Source of the DNA: Pseudomonas sp. SLFW | Lineage (GTDB): Bacteria > Pseudomonadota > Gammaproteobacteria > Pseudomonadales > Pseudomonadaceae | DNA length: 64,000 nt | Direction of reading: 5' to 3' | Assembly (NCBI RefSeq): GCF_009905615.1 | Contig: NZ_JAAAKW010000003.1 | Location: forward strand, 372,001-436,000 | Part shown: piece by piece, positions 45,663 to 56,312 of the stretch | Numbering within the stretch: the stretch's first letter is position 1 | Layout: every line of letters starts with the position of its first letter | Translations under genes and position numbers: made by a program | Notes under the pieces: model-generated | What the model was told of the DNA's origin: nothing | Seen by the model: only the letters and a program-made list of their open reading frames with translations | Databases searched by the model: none

Positions 45663-46666
45663 AACCGTATCCCATCCACCGCGTGTCGATCGTCATCCCG
45701 GTCTACAACGAAGAACAGAGCCTGCCTGAACTGCTGCGCCGCACCGAGGCGACCTGCGCGCAACTGAGCGTGCCAGCGGAAATCATTCTGGTGGACGACG
45801 GCAGCCGCGACGATTCCGCCGAGATTCTGCTGGAAGCCTGTCAACGGGAAGGCAGCCCGGTGGTTGCCGTCATCCTCAACCGCAACTACGGGCAGCACGC
45901 CGCGATCATGGCCGGGTTCGGCCAGTGCAAGGGCGACCTGGTGATCACCCTCGACGCCGACCTGCAAAACCCGCCTGAAGAAATTCCGCGCCTGGTCGCC
46001 CTCGCCCAGCAGGGCTATGACGTCATCGGCACCGTGCGGGGCAATCGTCAGGACTCAGCCCTGCGCCGCTGGCCGTCGAAGCTCATCAACCTCGCCGTGC
46101 AACGTTCCACCGGCGTGGCCATGACCGACTACGGCTGCATGCTGCGGGCGTACCGCCGCAGCATCGTCGACGCCATGCTTTCGTGCACCGAGCGCAGCAC
46201 CTTCATCCCGATCCTGGCCAACAGCTTTGCCCGTCACACCACTGAAGTGGTGGTCGAGCATGCTGAGCGCGAGCATGGGGAACCGAAGTACAGCGCCATG
46301 AAACTGATCAATCTGATGTTCGACCTGATCACCTGCATGACCACCACGCCGCTGCGCCTGCTGAGCATCATCGGGTTCAGCATGGCCGCGCTGGGCATCG
46401 CCTTCGCCAGCCTGCTCATCGTCTTGCGCCTGATGTTCGGCGCCGCCTGGGCCGGTCACGGCACCTTCGTGCTGTTCGCGGTGTTGTTCGTGTTCACCGG
46501 CGGCCAGTTCATCGGAATGGGCCTGCTGGGTGAATACCTGGGCCGCATGTACAGCGACGTCCGCGCCCGCCCGCGTTACTTCATTGAACGCGTCGCACGC
46601 AGCACCCCCGCGACGCCGGTCAGCAAAGTCGATTCCCCCGCTCTCTTGAACAAGGTGGCCCCATGA
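45659..46666 (+). CDS. arnC: ArnC, undecaprenyl-phosphate 4-deoxy-4-formamido-L-arabinose transferase
   Basis: The 335-residue GT2-family enzyme has the nucleotide-sugar fold ([26 protein letters not shown]), metal-binding [11 protein letters not shown] (about 100-110) and two C-terminal membrane helices (about 235-305). It moves L-Ara4FN from UDP to undecaprenyl phosphate on the inner leaflet. The start is GTG at 45659, overlapping the restored arnB stop; no better ATG exists. The gene end overlaps arnA by four bases. Confidence 0.95.
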   Translation: MKPYPIHRVSIVIPVYNEEQSLPELLRRTEATCAQLSVPAEIILVDDGSRDDSAEILLEACQREGSPVVAVILNRNYGQHAAIMAGFGQCKGDLVITLDADLQNPPEEIPRLVALAQQGYDVIGTVRGNRQDSALRRWPSKLINLAVQRSTGVAMTDYGCMLRAYRRSIVDAMLSCTERSTFIPILANSFARHTTEVVVEHAEREHGEPKYSAMKLINLMFDLITCMTTTPLRLLSIIGFSMAALGIAFASLLIVLRLMFGAAWAGHGTFVLFAVLFVFTGGQFIGMGLLGEYLGRMYSDVRARPRYFIERVARSTPATPVSKVDSPALLNKVAP

Positions 46667-48654
46667 GCCTCAACGCCGTTGTTTTTGCCTACCACGATAT
46701 CGGTTGCGTCGGGATCGAAGCCCTGCTCAACGCGGGCTACACGATTTCGGCCGTGTTCACCCACGCCGACGATCCCAGGGAAAAGACCTTCTTCGGCTCA
46801 GTTGCGCAACTCTGCGCGCAACACGACATCCCGGTGCATGCGCCCGAGGATGCCAATCATCCGTTGTGGATCGAGCGCATCGGCAAACTGGCCCCGGATT
46901 TCATCTTCTCGTTCTACTACCGCCACCTGCTGAGCGAGACCCTGCTGGCCTGCGCGAAACACGGTGGCCTGAACCTGCACGGTTCGCTGCTGCCGAGCTA
47001 TCGCGGTCGCGCCCCGGCCAATTGGGTGCTGGTCAACGGCGAAACCGAAACCGGCGTCACCCTGCACCGCATGGTGAAACGTCCCGACGCGGGCGCCATC
47101 GTCGCCCAGCAACGCATCGCCATCAGCGCCACCGACACCGCGCTGACGCTCCACGGCAAACTTCGTAGCACCGCCGCCGACCTGCTGGCCGACACCCTCC
47201 CGCTGTTGGGCCAAGGTCAGCTGTCGGGCACCGAGCAGGATGAATCCAGGGCCAGCTATTTCGGTCGCCGCACCGCTGCGGACGGCCTGATTGACTGGCA
47301 GCAACAGGCCTCGCGCCTGTACAACCTGGTGCGTGCCGTGACCCAGCCTTACCCCGGCGCGTTTTGCCCGGTGGGCGAACACAAACTCATCGTCTGGGGT
47401 TCGCGGGTCCAGTCCGGCAATGCCGGTCAGGCACCGGGCACCGTCATCAGCTGCGACCCGTTGCGCATTGCCTGCGGTGAGGATTCACTCCTGATCACCG
47501 CTGGCCAACGCGGCGACGACGGCCTGTACCTGAGCGGCGCGCAGCTTGCCCGCGAATTCGGGCTGGTGGAAGGCTCGCGCCTGTTGGGGGGTGAAAAACG
47601 CCGCCCAGTCCGCCGCACCCGCGTGTTGATCCTCGGGGTCAACGGCTTCATCGGCAACCACCTGTCCGAGCGCCTGCTGCAGGACGACCGCTATGAAATC
47701 TTCGGCATGGACATTGGCTCTGACGCTATAGAACGCCTGCGCAGCCACCCGAACTTCAACTTCATCGAAGGCGACATCAGCATCCACACCGAGTGGATCG
47801 AGTACCACATCAAGAAGTGCGACGTGGTGCTGCCGCTGGTGGCCATCGCCACGCCCATCGAATACACCCGTAACCCGCTGCGTGTGTTCGAGCTGGACTT
47901 CGAAGAGAACCTGAAAATCGTTCGCTACTGCGTGAAATACAACAAACGGGTGATCTTCCCCTCGACCTCGGAAGTCTATGGCATGTGCCAGGACCCAAGC
48001 TTCAACGAAGACACGTCGAACCTGGTCGTCGGCCCGATCAACAAACAACGCTGGATTTACTCGATTTCCAAGCAGCTGCTGGACCGGGTGATCTGGGCCT
48101 ACGGCCAGAAAGGCCTGCAATTCACCCTGTTCCGGCCGTTCAACTGGATGGGCCCGCGCCTGGACCGTCTGGACTCCGCGCGCATCGGCAGCTCCCGGGC
48201 CATCACACAGCTGATCCTGCACCTGGTGGAAGGCACGCCGATCCGGCTGGTGGACGGCGGCGCACAGAAGCGCTGCTTCACCGACGTGGTCGATGGCATC
48301 GAAGCCCTGGCGCGAATCATCGAAAACCGCGACGACCGCTGCAACGGCCAGATCATCAACATCGGCAACCCGGACAACGAAGCAAGCATCCGTCAGTTGG
48401 GCGAGGAGCTGCTGCGTCAGTTCGAAGCGCATCCGTTGCGTGACAACTTCCCGCCGTTCGCCGGTTTTCGCGAAGTCGAAAGCCAGTCGTTCTACGGCAA
48501 GGGCTATCAGGACGTCAGCCACCGCAAACCCAGCATCGACAACGCCCGTCGCTTGATCGACTGGGCGCCGTCCATCGAACTGAGCGAAACCATCGGCAAG
48601 ACGCTGGACTTCTTCCTGCGCGAAGCCATGGCCGAAAAGGCGCATGCCCATTGA
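46663..48654 (+). CDS. arnA: ArnA, bifunctional UDP-Ara4N formyltransferase / UDP-glucuronate decarboxylase
   Basis: The 663-residue fusion has an N-terminal formyltransferase (about 1-305; catalytic region [20 protein letters not shown] with Asn/His, and the DxGAI segment) and a C-terminal SDR decarboxylase (about 315-655; [26 protein letters not shown], and [10 protein letters not shown] with the Tyr-Lys pair). Domain order and length match E. coli ArnA (660). It supplies both the oxidative decarboxylation before ArnB and the formylation after it. Confidence 0.97.
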   Translation: MSLNAVVFAYHDIGCVGIEALLNAGYTISAVFTHADDPREKTFFGSVAQLCAQHDIPVHAPEDANHPLWIERIGKLAPDFIFSFYYRHLLSETLLACAKHGGLNLHGSLLPSYRGRAPANWVLVNGETETGVTLHRMVKRPDAGAIVAQQRIAISATDTALTLHGKLRSTAADLLADTLPLLGQGQLSGTEQDESRASYFGRRTAADGLIDWQQQASRLYNLVRAVTQPYPGAFCPVGEHKLIVWGSRVQSGNAGQAPGTVISCDPLRIACGEDSLLITAGQRGDDGLYLSGAQLAREFGLVEGSRLLGGEKRRPVRRTRVLILGVNGFIGNHLSERLLQDDRYEIFGMDIGSDAIERLRSHPNFNFIEGDISIHTEWIEYHIKKCDVVLPLVAIATPIEYTRNPLRVFELDFEENLKIVRYCVKYNKRVIFPSTSEVYGMCQDPSFNEDTSNLVVGPINKQRWIYSISKQLLDRVIWAYGQKGLQFTLFRPFNWMGPRLDRLDSARIGSSRAITQLILHLVEGTPIRLVDGGAQKRCFTDVVDGIEALARIIENRDDRCNGQIINIGNPDNEASIRQLGEELLRQFEAHPLRDNFPPFAGFREVESQSFYGKGYQDVSHRKPSIDNARRLIDWAPSIELSETIGKTLDFFLREAMAEKAHAH

Positions 48655-49538
48655 TCCCGGCGGGCCTGCGTATTGACGTCGATACCTATCGCGGCACCCG
48701 TGACGGCGTGCCGCGCTTGCTGGACCTGCTCGACGAAGCCGGGATCAAGGCGACGTTTTTCTTCAGCGTCGGCCCGGACAACATGGGGCGCCACCTGTGG
48801 CGTCTGGTCCGACCGCAATTCTTCTGGAAGATGCTGCGCTCCCAGGCGGCCAGCCTGTATGGCTGGGATATTTTGCTGGCGGGTACGGCGTGGCCGGGCA
48901 AGCCCATCGGTCGTGACCTCGGGCCGTTGATGCGCCGCGCCCAGGCAGCGGGTCATGAAGTCGGCCTGCACGCCTGGGATCACCATGGCTGGCAGGCCAA
49001 TGCCGGACGCTGGACCCCGGCGCAACTGACCACGCAGATTGGGCGGGGGGTCGATACCCTGTCCGATATTCTGGGTCGGCCGGTGACCTGTTCCGCTGCG
49101 GCCGGGTGGCGCGCCGACGAGGAGGTGGTGCAGGCCAAGCAGGCGTTCGACTTTCGCTACAACAGCGATTGCCGGGGTCACAGCCTGTTCCGTCCGCTGC
49201 TCGCCGACGGGCAATCGGGCACCCCGCAGATTCCGGTGGACCTGCCGACGTTCGACGAAGTGGTCGGTCCGCAACTGGACCCCAGCGCGTTCAACGATTA
49301 CCTGCTGCAACGCTTTACTCCCGGAAAGCTGAACGTCTACACGGTTCATGCGGAAGTCGAAGGCATCGTCATGGCCGACACCTTCCGCCGTCTGCTGGCT
49401 CAGGCAAAGGCCCATGACGTGCGCTTCAAACCCCTCGGCGACTTACTGCCCGTCGAGCCTGAAAACCTGCCCATCGGGCATTTGGTGCGCGGCGCATTGC
49501 CGGGGCGTGAAGGCTGGCTGGGAGTGCAGCAGCCATGA
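48651..49538 (+). CDS. arnD: ArnD, 4-deoxy-4-formamido-L-arabinose-phosphoundecaprenol deformylase
   Basis: The 295-residue polysaccharide-deacetylase (NodB) fold protein has metal-binding Asp in [11 protein letters not shown] and the His pair in [12 protein letters not shown]. It removes the formyl group from the lipid-linked sugar so that Ara4N can be flipped and used. The start is a TTG at 48651 overlapping the arnA stop (TTGA); the next in-frame ATG would cut into the fold. Confidence 0.95.
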   Translation: MIPAGLRIDVDTYRGTRDGVPRLLDLLDEAGIKATFFFSVGPDNMGRHLWRLVRPQFFWKMLRSQAASLYGWDILLAGTAWPGKPIGRDLGPLMRRAQAAGHEVGLHAWDHHGWQANAGRWTPAQLTTQIGRGVDTLSDILGRPVTCSAAAGWRADEEVVQAKQAFDFRYNSDCRGHSLFRPLLADGQSGTPQIPVDLPTFDEVVGPQLDPSAFNDYLLQRFTPGKLNVYTVHAEVEGIVMADTFRRLLAQAKAHDVRFKPLGDLLPVEPENLPIGHLVRGALPGREGWLGVQQP

Positions 49539-51181
49539 CCCGTTCTCAACACATTCTGCTGCTGGGAGCGGCATTCCTGTTGGCCTACCAGTTGCCGCTA
49601 GGCTTCCACGGCCTGTGGATTCCCGACGAAACCCGCTACGCGCAAATCAGCCAGGAAATGCTCCACAGCGGCAACTGGGCCGCGCCGCACTTCATTGGCC
49701 TGCGCTACTTCGAAAAACCGGCCGGCGGCTATTGGCTGATTGCTCTGGCGCAAGCGGTGTTTGGCGAGAACCTGTTCGGGGTGCGTATCGCCTCGGCCTT
49801 GAGCACTGGCCTGACCGCGGTGCTGGTCTATCTATTGGCGGAGAAATGGTGGCAAGCGCCGCGCAAAAGCTTCGCCAGCACGCTGCTGTTCATGAGCTTT
49901 GTGTTCGTCGCCGGGCAAGCGGGCTACGCCAACCTCGACCCGCCATTCACCTTCTGGGTGAGCCTCTCGCTCTTCGCCTTCTGGTTCGCCGTCTCCAGCG
50001 TCGGCAGGCGTCGGGTCGGGTATTGGGCGCTGTTGGGCGTGGCCTGTGCGATGGGCTTCATGACCAAAGGCTTTCTGGCCCTGGCGCTGCCGGTGATCGT
50101 CGCCCTGCCCTACATGGTCTGGCAGCGCCGCCTGCGCGAACTGCTGACCTTCGGCCCGATTGCCGTGGTCGTCGCCGCCGTGGTGTGCCTGCCGTGGGTG
50201 CTCACGGTGCACCTGCGCGAGCCGGACTTCTGGCGGTTCTTCTTCTGGCATGAACACGTGCGTCGTTTCGTCGGCAGCAACGCCCAGCACGACGAGACGT
50301 GGTGGTTCTACTTGCCGCTGCTGGTGGGCGCGAGCGTGCCGTGGGCGGTGCTGCTGCCGGTGACGTTCAAACAGGCGTGGAACGAGCGTCGCCGTCCGGA
50401 CATCGGTTTTCTGCTGTGCTGGTTGCTGGTGCCGCTGGCGTTCCTGAGTCTGAGCAACGGCAAGCTGCCGACCTACATTTTGCCGTGCCTGATCCCCCTC
50501 GCGCTGTTGATGGGCCACGGGCTGGTGGAGCGGTTGAACGTCGGCACGTCCCTGTCCTTGCGGCTTAACGGCTGGCTGAACACGGCCGTCGGCGCGGTCG
50601 GGTTGATCGCCTTGGTGGTCATGCAGATCAAAAAATCGGTCTATGCCCACGAGCCGCAACACCTGACGATCGCCGTGATCGTGCTGGTCGGTTGGGTGGT
50701 CGCCAATGCCTTGCAGGGCCTCAAGCCGCTGCGTTTCTGGCTGGCGCCGGCAGTGGGCGCCTGGCTGGCCATCGCGCTGCTTCCGGCGGCGCTGCCCAAC
50801 AGCGTGGAATCCAACAAGACCCCTGATCAGTTCGTCGCCCGCCATCAGCCGGAACTGGCGGCCACGACCCACCTGCTCAGTAACGACCTTGGCGTGGCGG
50901 CGGCGCTGTCCTGGCGACTCAAGCGCAACGACGTGGTGTTCTACGACACCCGTGGCGAGCTGGAATACGGCCTGAATTACCCGCAGACCACGGTCCGCGA
51001 AGTGGACTGGCATCAGGTCCAGGGTTGGATGATCAACGCCCGCCGCACCGGTTCAGTGGGCGTGGTGATGCGTGGCGACGGCAAAGATCAACAATATGAA
51101 CTGAGTTTGCTGCCGAACGACGGACAGCAATATCAAGAAGGCAATCTGTTGATTCTGATCTTCGACAGGACATCGTCATGA
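49535..51181 (+). CDS. arnT: ArnT, lipid A 4-amino-4-deoxy-L-arabinose transferase
   Basis: The 548-residue GT-C (GT83) membrane enzyme has the first periplasmic loop [29 protein letters not shown], and about 12-13 membrane helices, followed by a soluble C-terminal part. It transfers L-Ara4N from undecaprenyl phosphate to lipid A phosphates in the periplasm, lowering negative charge and polymyxin binding. It overlaps arnD and arnE by four bases each. Confidence 0.96.
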   Translation: MTRSQHILLLGAAFLLAYQLPLGFHGLWIPDETRYAQISQEMLHSGNWAAPHFIGLRYFEKPAGGYWLIALAQAVFGENLFGVRIASALSTGLTAVLVYLLAEKWWQAPRKSFASTLLFMSFVFVAGQAGYANLDPPFTFWVSLSLFAFWFAVSSVGRRRVGYWALLGVACAMGFMTKGFLALALPVIVALPYMVWQRRLRELLTFGPIAVVVAAVVCLPWVLTVHLREPDFWRFFFWHEHVRRFVGSNAQHDETWWFYLPLLVGASVPWAVLLPVTFKQAWNERRRPDIGFLLCWLLVPLAFLSLSNGKLPTYILPCLIPLALLMGHGLVERLNVGTSLSLRLNGWLNTAVGAVGLIALVVMQIKKSVYAHEPQHLTIAVIVLVGWVVANALQGLKPLRFWLAPAVGAWLAIALLPAALPNSVESNKTPDQFVARHQPELAATTHLLSNDLGVAAALSWRLKRNDVVFYDTRGELEYGLNYPQTTVREVDWHQVQGWMINARRTGSVGVVMRGDGKDQQYELSLLPNDGQQYQEGNLLILIFDRTSS

Positions 51182-51522
51182 CCCTCGCCCTCTTGCTCAG
51201 CGCCTGCCTGCTGACGTGCCTCGGGCAAATCGCGCAAAAGCTCACCGTCGAGCACTGGGGCGGCTTTTTTCCGGGCGTCGCCGGGGCGTTGACCAGCGGC
51301 TGGCTGTGGTTGGCGCTGGTCTGCCTGGGGAGCGGCCTGTTGCTGTGGTTGCTGGTGCTGCAACGGCTGGACGTCGGCATCGCCTACCCCATGCTGGCGT
51401 TGAACTTCGTGCTGATCACCCTCACCGGCCGTTACTTGTTCAAGGAAACGGTGGACCGTCGGCACTGGTTGGGGCTGGCGATGATCCTTGTCGGCGTGAT
51501 GCTGCTGGGGCGTCAGGCATGA
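51178..51522 (+). CDS. arnE: ArnE, undecaprenyl-phosphate-Ara4N flippase subunit
   Basis: The 114-residue small EamA/SMR-like membrane protein has four helices ([20 protein letters not shown] at the N-terminus, [13 protein letters not shown] in the third loop). With ArnF it flips the lipid-linked Ara4N. It overlaps arnT and arnF by ATGA junctions. Confidence 0.92.
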   Translation: MTLALLLSACLLTCLGQIAQKLTVEHWGGFFPGVAGALTSGWLWLALVCLGSGLLLWLLVLQRLDVGIAYPMLALNFVLITLTGRYLFKETVDRRHWLGLAMILVGVMLLGRQA

Positions 51523-51962
51523 ACATGTCAGTGATGCCCGCACCCGTCGCGACCCGTCGCGGGCTGGGACTCGCCCTGTGCAGCGTGGCGTTGGTAAGCG
51601 CGGCGCAACTGGCCATGCGCTGGAGCATGCTGCGCCTGCCGCAACCGCTGCAATGGCCAATGGCGCTGCAAGCCGACACGGTCAATGGCACGGCCCTCGG
51701 CGTGGTCTTCTCGGCCATCGTCGTCTACGGCCTGTCGATGCTCTGCTGGCTCGGCGCCCTGCGCGACCTGCCCCTCAGCCGGGCCTATTCGCTGCTCAGC
51801 CTCAGCTACGCGCTGGTGTATGGGTTGGCGGCCCTCCTCCCCTTTTTCAACGAGACGCTCACCGTTCCCCGAACAGTGGGCGTGACCCTGATCGTGGTCG
51901 GTGTGATCACGATCAATTTCCGGCGTGACAGCGATCACGGCGCCAAGGAGTTCTCCCGATGA
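51519..51962 (+). CDS. arnF: ArnF, undecaprenyl-phosphate-Ara4N flippase subunit
   Basis: The 147-residue partner of ArnE has four helices ([40 protein letters not shown]). The start ATG at 51519 overlaps the arnE stop. A much longer open frame reaches back to 51216 but only by running through arnE, so it is not used. Its end overlaps ugd by four bases. Confidence 0.9.
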   Translation: MNMSVMPAPVATRRGLGLALCSVALVSAAQLAMRWSMLRLPQPLQWPMALQADTVNGTALGVVFSAIVVYGLSMLCWLGALRDLPLSRAYSLLSLSYALVYGLAALLPFFNETLTVPRTVGVTLIVVGVITINFRRDSDHGAKEFSR

Positions 51963-53353
51963 AAATCAGCGTCTTCGGTAGCGGTTATGTGGGTCTGGTG
52001 CAAGCGACCGTTCTGGCGGAAGTCGGCCACGATGTGGTGTGCATGGACATCGATCCGGCCAAGGTCGAGCAGTTGAGCAAAGGCCACGTGACCATTTACG
52101 AACCGGGTCTGGAAAGCCTCGTCCGGGAAAACCTGGAAGCCGGTCGGCTGCATTTCACGGTGGATGAACAGCGCGCCGTCGAACACGGCGAGGTGCTGTT
52201 CATCGCAGTCGGCACCCCGTCACGGGCCGATGGTTCGGCGGACTTGAACGGGTTCTTCGCGGTGGGCGAATCCATCGCCCGGCACCGCATCGAGCCGGTG
52301 ATCATTGTCGAGAAATCCACCGTACCCGTAGGCAGCGGCGACGCGTTGCGTAGCCACATCGAACATCACCTGCGCCAGTCGGCCCGGTTGCTGAAATTCG
52401 ATATCGTCTCCAACCCCGAATTCCTCAAAGAAGGCTCGGCTGTGAAAGATTGCCGTCGCCCGGACCGCATCGTCATCGGCTGTGGCAACCCCGACGTGTT
52501 CCCGGTGATGCGCGAGCTGTACGCGCCGTTCAACCGCAACCATGACCGCATCATGTTCATGGACTTGCGCAGCGCCGAGCTGACCAAATACGCCGCCAAC
52601 TGCATGCTGGCGACCAAGATCAGCTTCATCAATCAGATCGCCGAGCTGGCCGAACACCTGGGGGCTGACGTTGAATCGGTGCGCCTGGGCATCGGCGCGG
52701 ATTCGCGCATCGGCTACGACTTCATCTACCCCGGCTGCGGCTACGGCGGTTCGTGCTTCGGCAAGGACATTCGGGCGCTGATTCACAGCGCGCGGGAGGC
52801 CGGTTGTTCCAACGACCTGCTGAACGTGGTGGAGAACATCAACGAACGGCAGAAGAACAAGCTGTTCGACCGGATCAATGCGTTCTACAAGGGCGAATTG
52901 CGCGGCAAGACATTCGCGCTGTGGGGCCTGGCCTTCAAGCCGAACACCGACGACATGCGCGATGCACCGAGCCGCGTGTTGATGGAAGCGTTGTGGGCAG
53001 CGGGTGCGACGGTGCGTGCGTTCGACCCGGAAGCCATGCAGGAAACCCAGCGCCTGTACGCGGAGCAGTCAAACCTGATGCTGATGGGCACGCCGGAATC
53101 GGTGTTGCTGGGCGCCGATGCGCTGATCGTCTGCACCGAATGGCAACAGTTCAAAGCCCCGGATTTCGACCTGATCCAGCAACGCCTCAAAGCCCCGGTG
53201 ATCTTCGACGGCCGCAACCTCTACGACACCGAACGCATGGCCAAACGCGGCTTTCAGTACTACCCCATCGGGCGTGGTGAATCCTGCAACCTGCCCATCC
53301 CCCAGCAACAATGGGCGCCGTATGAGCTGCTGGCCAACCACCACGCGGTCTGA
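51959..53353 (+). CDS. ugd: UDP-glucose 6-dehydrogenase
   Basis: The 464-residue enzyme has N-terminal Rossmann SVFGSGYVGLVQA, the catalytic cysteine loop YPGCGYGGSCFGKD (about 260-273), and the C-terminal UDP-binding domain (WGLAFKPNTDDMRDAPS). It makes UDP-glucuronate, the precursor used by ArnA, so it closes the operon in pathway terms too. ATGA overlap with arnF. An imperfect hairpin follows at 53381. Confidence 0.95.
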   Translation: MKISVFGSGYVGLVQATVLAEVGHDVVCMDIDPAKVEQLSKGHVTIYEPGLESLVRENLEAGRLHFTVDEQRAVEHGEVLFIAVGTPSRADGSADLNGFFAVGESIARHRIEPVIIVEKSTVPVGSGDALRSHIEHHLRQSARLLKFDIVSNPEFLKEGSAVKDCRRPDRIVIGCGNPDVFPVMRELYAPFNRNHDRIMFMDLRSAELTKYAANCMLATKISFINQIAELAEHLGADVESVRLGIGADSRIGYDFIYPGCGYGGSCFGKDIRALIHSAREAGCSNDLLNVVENINERQKNKLFDRINAFYKGELRGKTFALWGLAFKPNTDDMRDAPSRVLMEALWAAGATVRAFDPEAMQETQRLYAEQSNLMLMGTPESVLLGADALIVCTEWQQFKAPDFDLIQQRLKAPVIFDGRNLYDTERMAKRGFQYYPIGRGESCNLPIPQQQWAPYELLANHHAV

Positions 53354-53380
53354 CACGCCACCCTCCCCGTAGCCGTCCGG

Positions 53381-53412
53381 CGTGGCGGCGGCAGCGCCCC
53401 TCTGCCGCCACG
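53381..53412. terminator. Hairpin between convergent ugd and GT-C gene
   Basis: CGTGGCGG-GGCAG pairs with CTGCCGCCACG with a small bulge and a 7-base loop, in the 76-base gap between two converging genes. Confidence 0.5.
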
Positions 53413-53429
53413 GTCGGCACGTCGCGGTG

Positions 53430-55055
53430 CTACGGGCCGGGTAATCTGACGAGGATGTAATCCTCTTTATCGAACCGGCCGTTGAGCAGCACCGGCAGCT
53501 CACTGAGCCGGGTGCCGTGGAGTTTCTGGAAATCGTTGTTGCTCATGACCACGTTCGCCGGGCCTTGCACGGACAGCAGCTGTTCCGGGGTGTCGGTGAA
53601 CACCGGTTGCAGGTCTTCATCGACGTTGACCATGAATTTGATCGCCTTGGCGTCTTTCCCCATCGAATGCAGAACCAGCGGCGCCTTGTCCGACCGCGTC
53701 GCTTCGCGCACCGCTTGAGTGAAATGCCGGGTGTCGTACAGCGTGCGTTCGGTTTTTTCAAACACGCCGATGTAGCTGATCCACACGGCCAGCACCGCAC
53801 AGGCGGGTAGCCCATAGAGCCGCAAGCGCGGCCGCATCAGCAGCGGTAACGCGACCAACTGCAAGATGCCCAGCACCGCGAGAATCGGGCCGATGTCGCT
53901 GAGGGCTTCGGGAAAACGCGGACGCACCGCCAGCAACCCCGCCATCAGCACACCGGGAATGAAGCAACAGAAGGTCAGGATGAAACCACGCAGCCACCAG
54001 AAGCTGCGCCCTGCACGGACTTGAAACGGGTACGCGGCAATAATCGCCGCCATGGGCAACATCGGCAGGATGTAGCGCGCTTTCTTGGCTTGGGGAATCG
54101 ACAACCCGACCATCACCGTCAAACCGGCAAAGGCACACACGTACAGTAAATCCAGCGCTTCGCTCCGCTGTTTTCTTGCCACCACCGCCACCGTCGCCAA
54201 CACCACCAGCGCGAGCGGGTAAGCCAGCGCATAGTTGCCGAACGCGCTGCTGAAGTACCAGAACACCGGGCTGCTCCCCTCGCTGCCGTCCATGCGTGAG
54301 GTGACCTGCATGCGCACGACCTCGGCCAGCAATGCCTCCCCTCCGCTGATTCTCGCCAGCAGCAACAGCACCAGCACGCACGCCAACAGCAACACGACGG
54401 CCGCCAGCCCGACTGTCCAAAGACGGCGCCATTGCCGGTTCAAAACGTAATAGCTGCAGAGGACACCGGCGGGCACCACCAGTCCAATCGGGCCACGAAT
54501 CGCGAAGCCGAGTATCAACAGCGCGAACACGGCGCTCAAGCGTCGGGCCGAACCAAAGTGATCGGTGGCGTAGGCGAGGTAAAACACGGCGAACGACACC
54601 GTGGCGAGCATCTGATCCAGCGACACGGCGCGGGTTTCGGTGATGAAGGTATTGCTCAGTAGCAACAAGGCGATGCTGAGCCATGCCCAGCGGCGCGAGT
54701 AAGGCGACAGCAACCGGTACATCAACCCCACCATCACCGCTGACGCGATGCAGGTCGGTAGCCAGGCGCTGAAACTGGTGACCTGACCGAAGGGCAATGA
54801 ACCGAGGTAGATCAACCACGTCGTAAAACCCGAGTAGTCCGGGTACGGCTCGCCGTAAGTCGTGGGGAATACGCCTGGACCGTGACGCAGCATTTCCTGC
54901 GCGAACATCACGAAGCGAGAGTCGAATCCGATGATGCTCAGGTGCCAGCTGGCCGTCACGAATAACAGAAAGGCCAGTCCTCCTGCCCACCAGGCCTGGC
55001 GTCTGGCCCGATCCGGGGTGACACCCGACAGAAACTCGGAAGCGATCGCTGTCAA
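53430..55055 (-). CDS. ArnT/PMT-like GT-C glycosyltransferase family membrane protein
   Basis: The 541-residue protein has about 11-12 membrane helices and the GT-C pattern near the N-terminus (FDSRFVMFAQEMLR; then EPYPDYSGFTTWLIYL) similar to ArnT first-loop DE(T/S)R, but with Asp-Ser-Arg. A soluble C-terminal part follows (from about 440). It probably transfers a lipid-linked sugar to an envelope acceptor. The start is a TTG at 55055: AGGAG lies seven bases upstream and the long in-frame extension to 55142 is not protein-like. It sits beside the arn operon, convergent to ugd. Confidence 0.8.
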   Translation of the reverse strand: MTAIASEFLSGVTPDRARRQAWWAGGLAFLLFVTASWHLSIIGFDSRFVMFAQEMLRHGPGVFPTTYGEPYPDYSGFTTWLIYLGSLPFGQVTSFSAWLPTCIASAVMVGLMYRLLSPYSRRWAWLSIALLLLSNTFITETRAVSLDQMLATVSFAVFYLAYATDHFGSARRLSAVFALLILGFAIRGPIGLVVPAGVLCSYYVLNRQWRRLWTVGLAAVVLLLACVLVLLLLARISGGEALLAEVVRMQVTSRMDGSEGSSPVFWYFSSAFGNYALAYPLALVVLATVAVVARKQRSEALDLLYVCAFAGLTVMVGLSIPQAKKARYILPMLPMAAIIAAYPFQVRAGRSFWWLRGFILTFCCFIPGVLMAGLLAVRPRFPEALSDIGPILAVLGILQLVALPLLMRPRLRLYGLPACAVLAVWISYIGVFEKTERTLYDTRHFTQAVREATRSDKAPLVLHSMGKDAKAIKFMVNVDEDLQPVFTDTPEQLLSVQGPANVVMSNNDFQKLHGTRLSELPVLLNGRFDKEDYILVRLPGP

Positions 55056-55587
55056 TACAGACTCCTGTGGGCACGCGGATCGGTTAACGACTGCCGGAAG
55101 CGTAGACGTGATCCAGAGATTACGTGATGGCCTGTCGTCCACGACGGTTCACTGCGAAGCACAGCAGCCGCATGCACATTAGCATTGCAATGCGGCGATA
55201 ACGACGTCCGTTTTTATTTCTCGCCCACTGTATTACTGCAAGCGTGCACGCATGAAAAGTGAAGAATGACAGTATCGTCAATGGCAGTACGTCACAGAGC
55301 GTTAATGGTTGGGTGTCAAACTTTTGTGAAAATTGCATGCGCGGCCCATGACGTCTTTGTGACACGTTTCGGTGCTGGCTTCTGTGATCGAACGTCAGCG
55401 ATAACATCCCGCCAAAGCCTGCAAAATAGAGCCGTTGAGCGGCGAGGCAAATGTGAAAACGATTTTCACAAACGCTTCACTCCCTGTTGACTCTGACTCG
55501 CTTACTTTGAATCAACGCGACGCACTTATCTCGACTTAGTTTGAAAGTTGCGTCCTGAATCCTTTTTTATTTATTGCAGGGCTCGTC
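55056..55587. other. Divergent intergenic region (532 bases) without a supported gene
   Basis: It separates the GT-C gene from the Ais-like phosphatase gene. I see no convincing coding frame. It holds a perfect 8-bp inverted repeat at 55451-55469, and A/T-rich sequence at 55550-55575 just before the phosphatase gene that may carry its promoter. Confidence 0.5.
55451..55469. promoter_or_regulatory. Perfect 19-bp palindrome, candidate operator
   Basis: TGTGAAAA-CGA-TTTTCACA has 8-bp arms and a 3-base centre. The outer TGTGA/TCACA halves recall CRP/Vfr sites, but the internal spacing is nine instead of six, so it is not a standard Vfr site. Confidence 0.5.
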
Positions 55588-56271
55588 ATGACGCTCAACT
55601 TCAGCCACGCCCTGGATCAATTGAACGCGCGGTATCAGGCGCTGGGAAAGTTATCCCGTTTAATGGTGTTTAGTATGGCAATGCTGGCATTGGCCGGGGT
55701 GACCACTCTGGCGTTGCGACCGCCACCCTTGACTGACCTCTCGGACGGCCATCGTCTGCGCAAGATCAATTTTTTCCCGCTCTGGGCTCAGGGCGATCTG
55801 GTGGTACTCACCCGTCACGCTGAGCGCTGCGATCACTCCACCAACCCCTGCCTCGCACAACCCGACGGCATCACGGTCAAGGGAAGCCGCGTTGCCGAAC
55901 AGTTGGGGCGTACGTTTCAGGCCTTGGGGCTGGATCAAGCCACGATTTACAACAGTCCGCTGCGCCGCACCGAGCAGACGGCCGCGTTCGCCTTCAACCG
56001 CGCGCCCGTGGCCCAGGACTGGTTGATCAATTGCCGCAAATCGATGCTCGACGACGTCCTTAAGCACAAGATGGACGGGTACAACCTGATTCTGGTGACC
56101 CACAGCGAGTGCATCAGCGAGGTTGAAAAATCCCTGAACGTCCGCGCCCCGGTCACGCTGGATTACGGCTCGTCGCTGATCGTCTCGGTCAACCGCAAAG
56201 ACCACAGCGCCACCGTATTGGGCTACATCGACGCGCAGGACTGGAACACCGTCCTCGCCAAACGCCCCTGA
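55588..56271 (+). CDS. Histidine phosphatase, Ais/PmrG-like LPS core heptose(II)-phosphate phosphatase
   Basis: The 227-residue protein has one membrane anchor (about 24-43) and a periplasmic histidine-phosphatase domain with catalytic His77 in LTRHAERCDHSTNPCL and a second His in VTHSE (about 172). The run from VVL through RHAERCD-STN-CL to GITVKG is strikingly like E. coli Ais (PmrG), which removes phosphate from core heptose II and is encoded beside arn in enterobacteria. The neighbouring arn operon supports an LPS role. It is followed after 41 bases by the PAP2 gene. Confidence 0.82.
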   Translation: MTLNFSHALDQLNARYQALGKLSRLMVFSMAMLALAGVTTLALRPPPLTDLSDGHRLRKINFFPLWAQGDLVVLTRHAERCDHSTNPCLAQPDGITVKGSRVAEQLGRTFQALGLDQATIYNSPLRRTEQTAAFAFNRAPVAQDWLINCRKSMLDDVLKHKMDGYNLILVTHSECISEVEKSLNVRAPVTLDYGSSLIVSVNRKDHSATVLGYIDAQDWNTVLAKRP

Positions 56272-56312
56272 CCCACGCCTTTTCCTTCACCCGCCCTTCG
56301 GAACATCAGACC

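Noticed and set aside
51216..51518. A longer arnF reading frame extending upstream through arnE
   Set aside because: The extra 101 residues are out-of-frame translation of arnE; the ATG at 51519 gives the normal ArnF length and an ATGA junction.
55120..55407. A 95-codon reverse-strand frame upstream of the GT-C gene
   Set aside because: No ribosome-binding site, unlikely composition, and it overlaps the probable promoter region.
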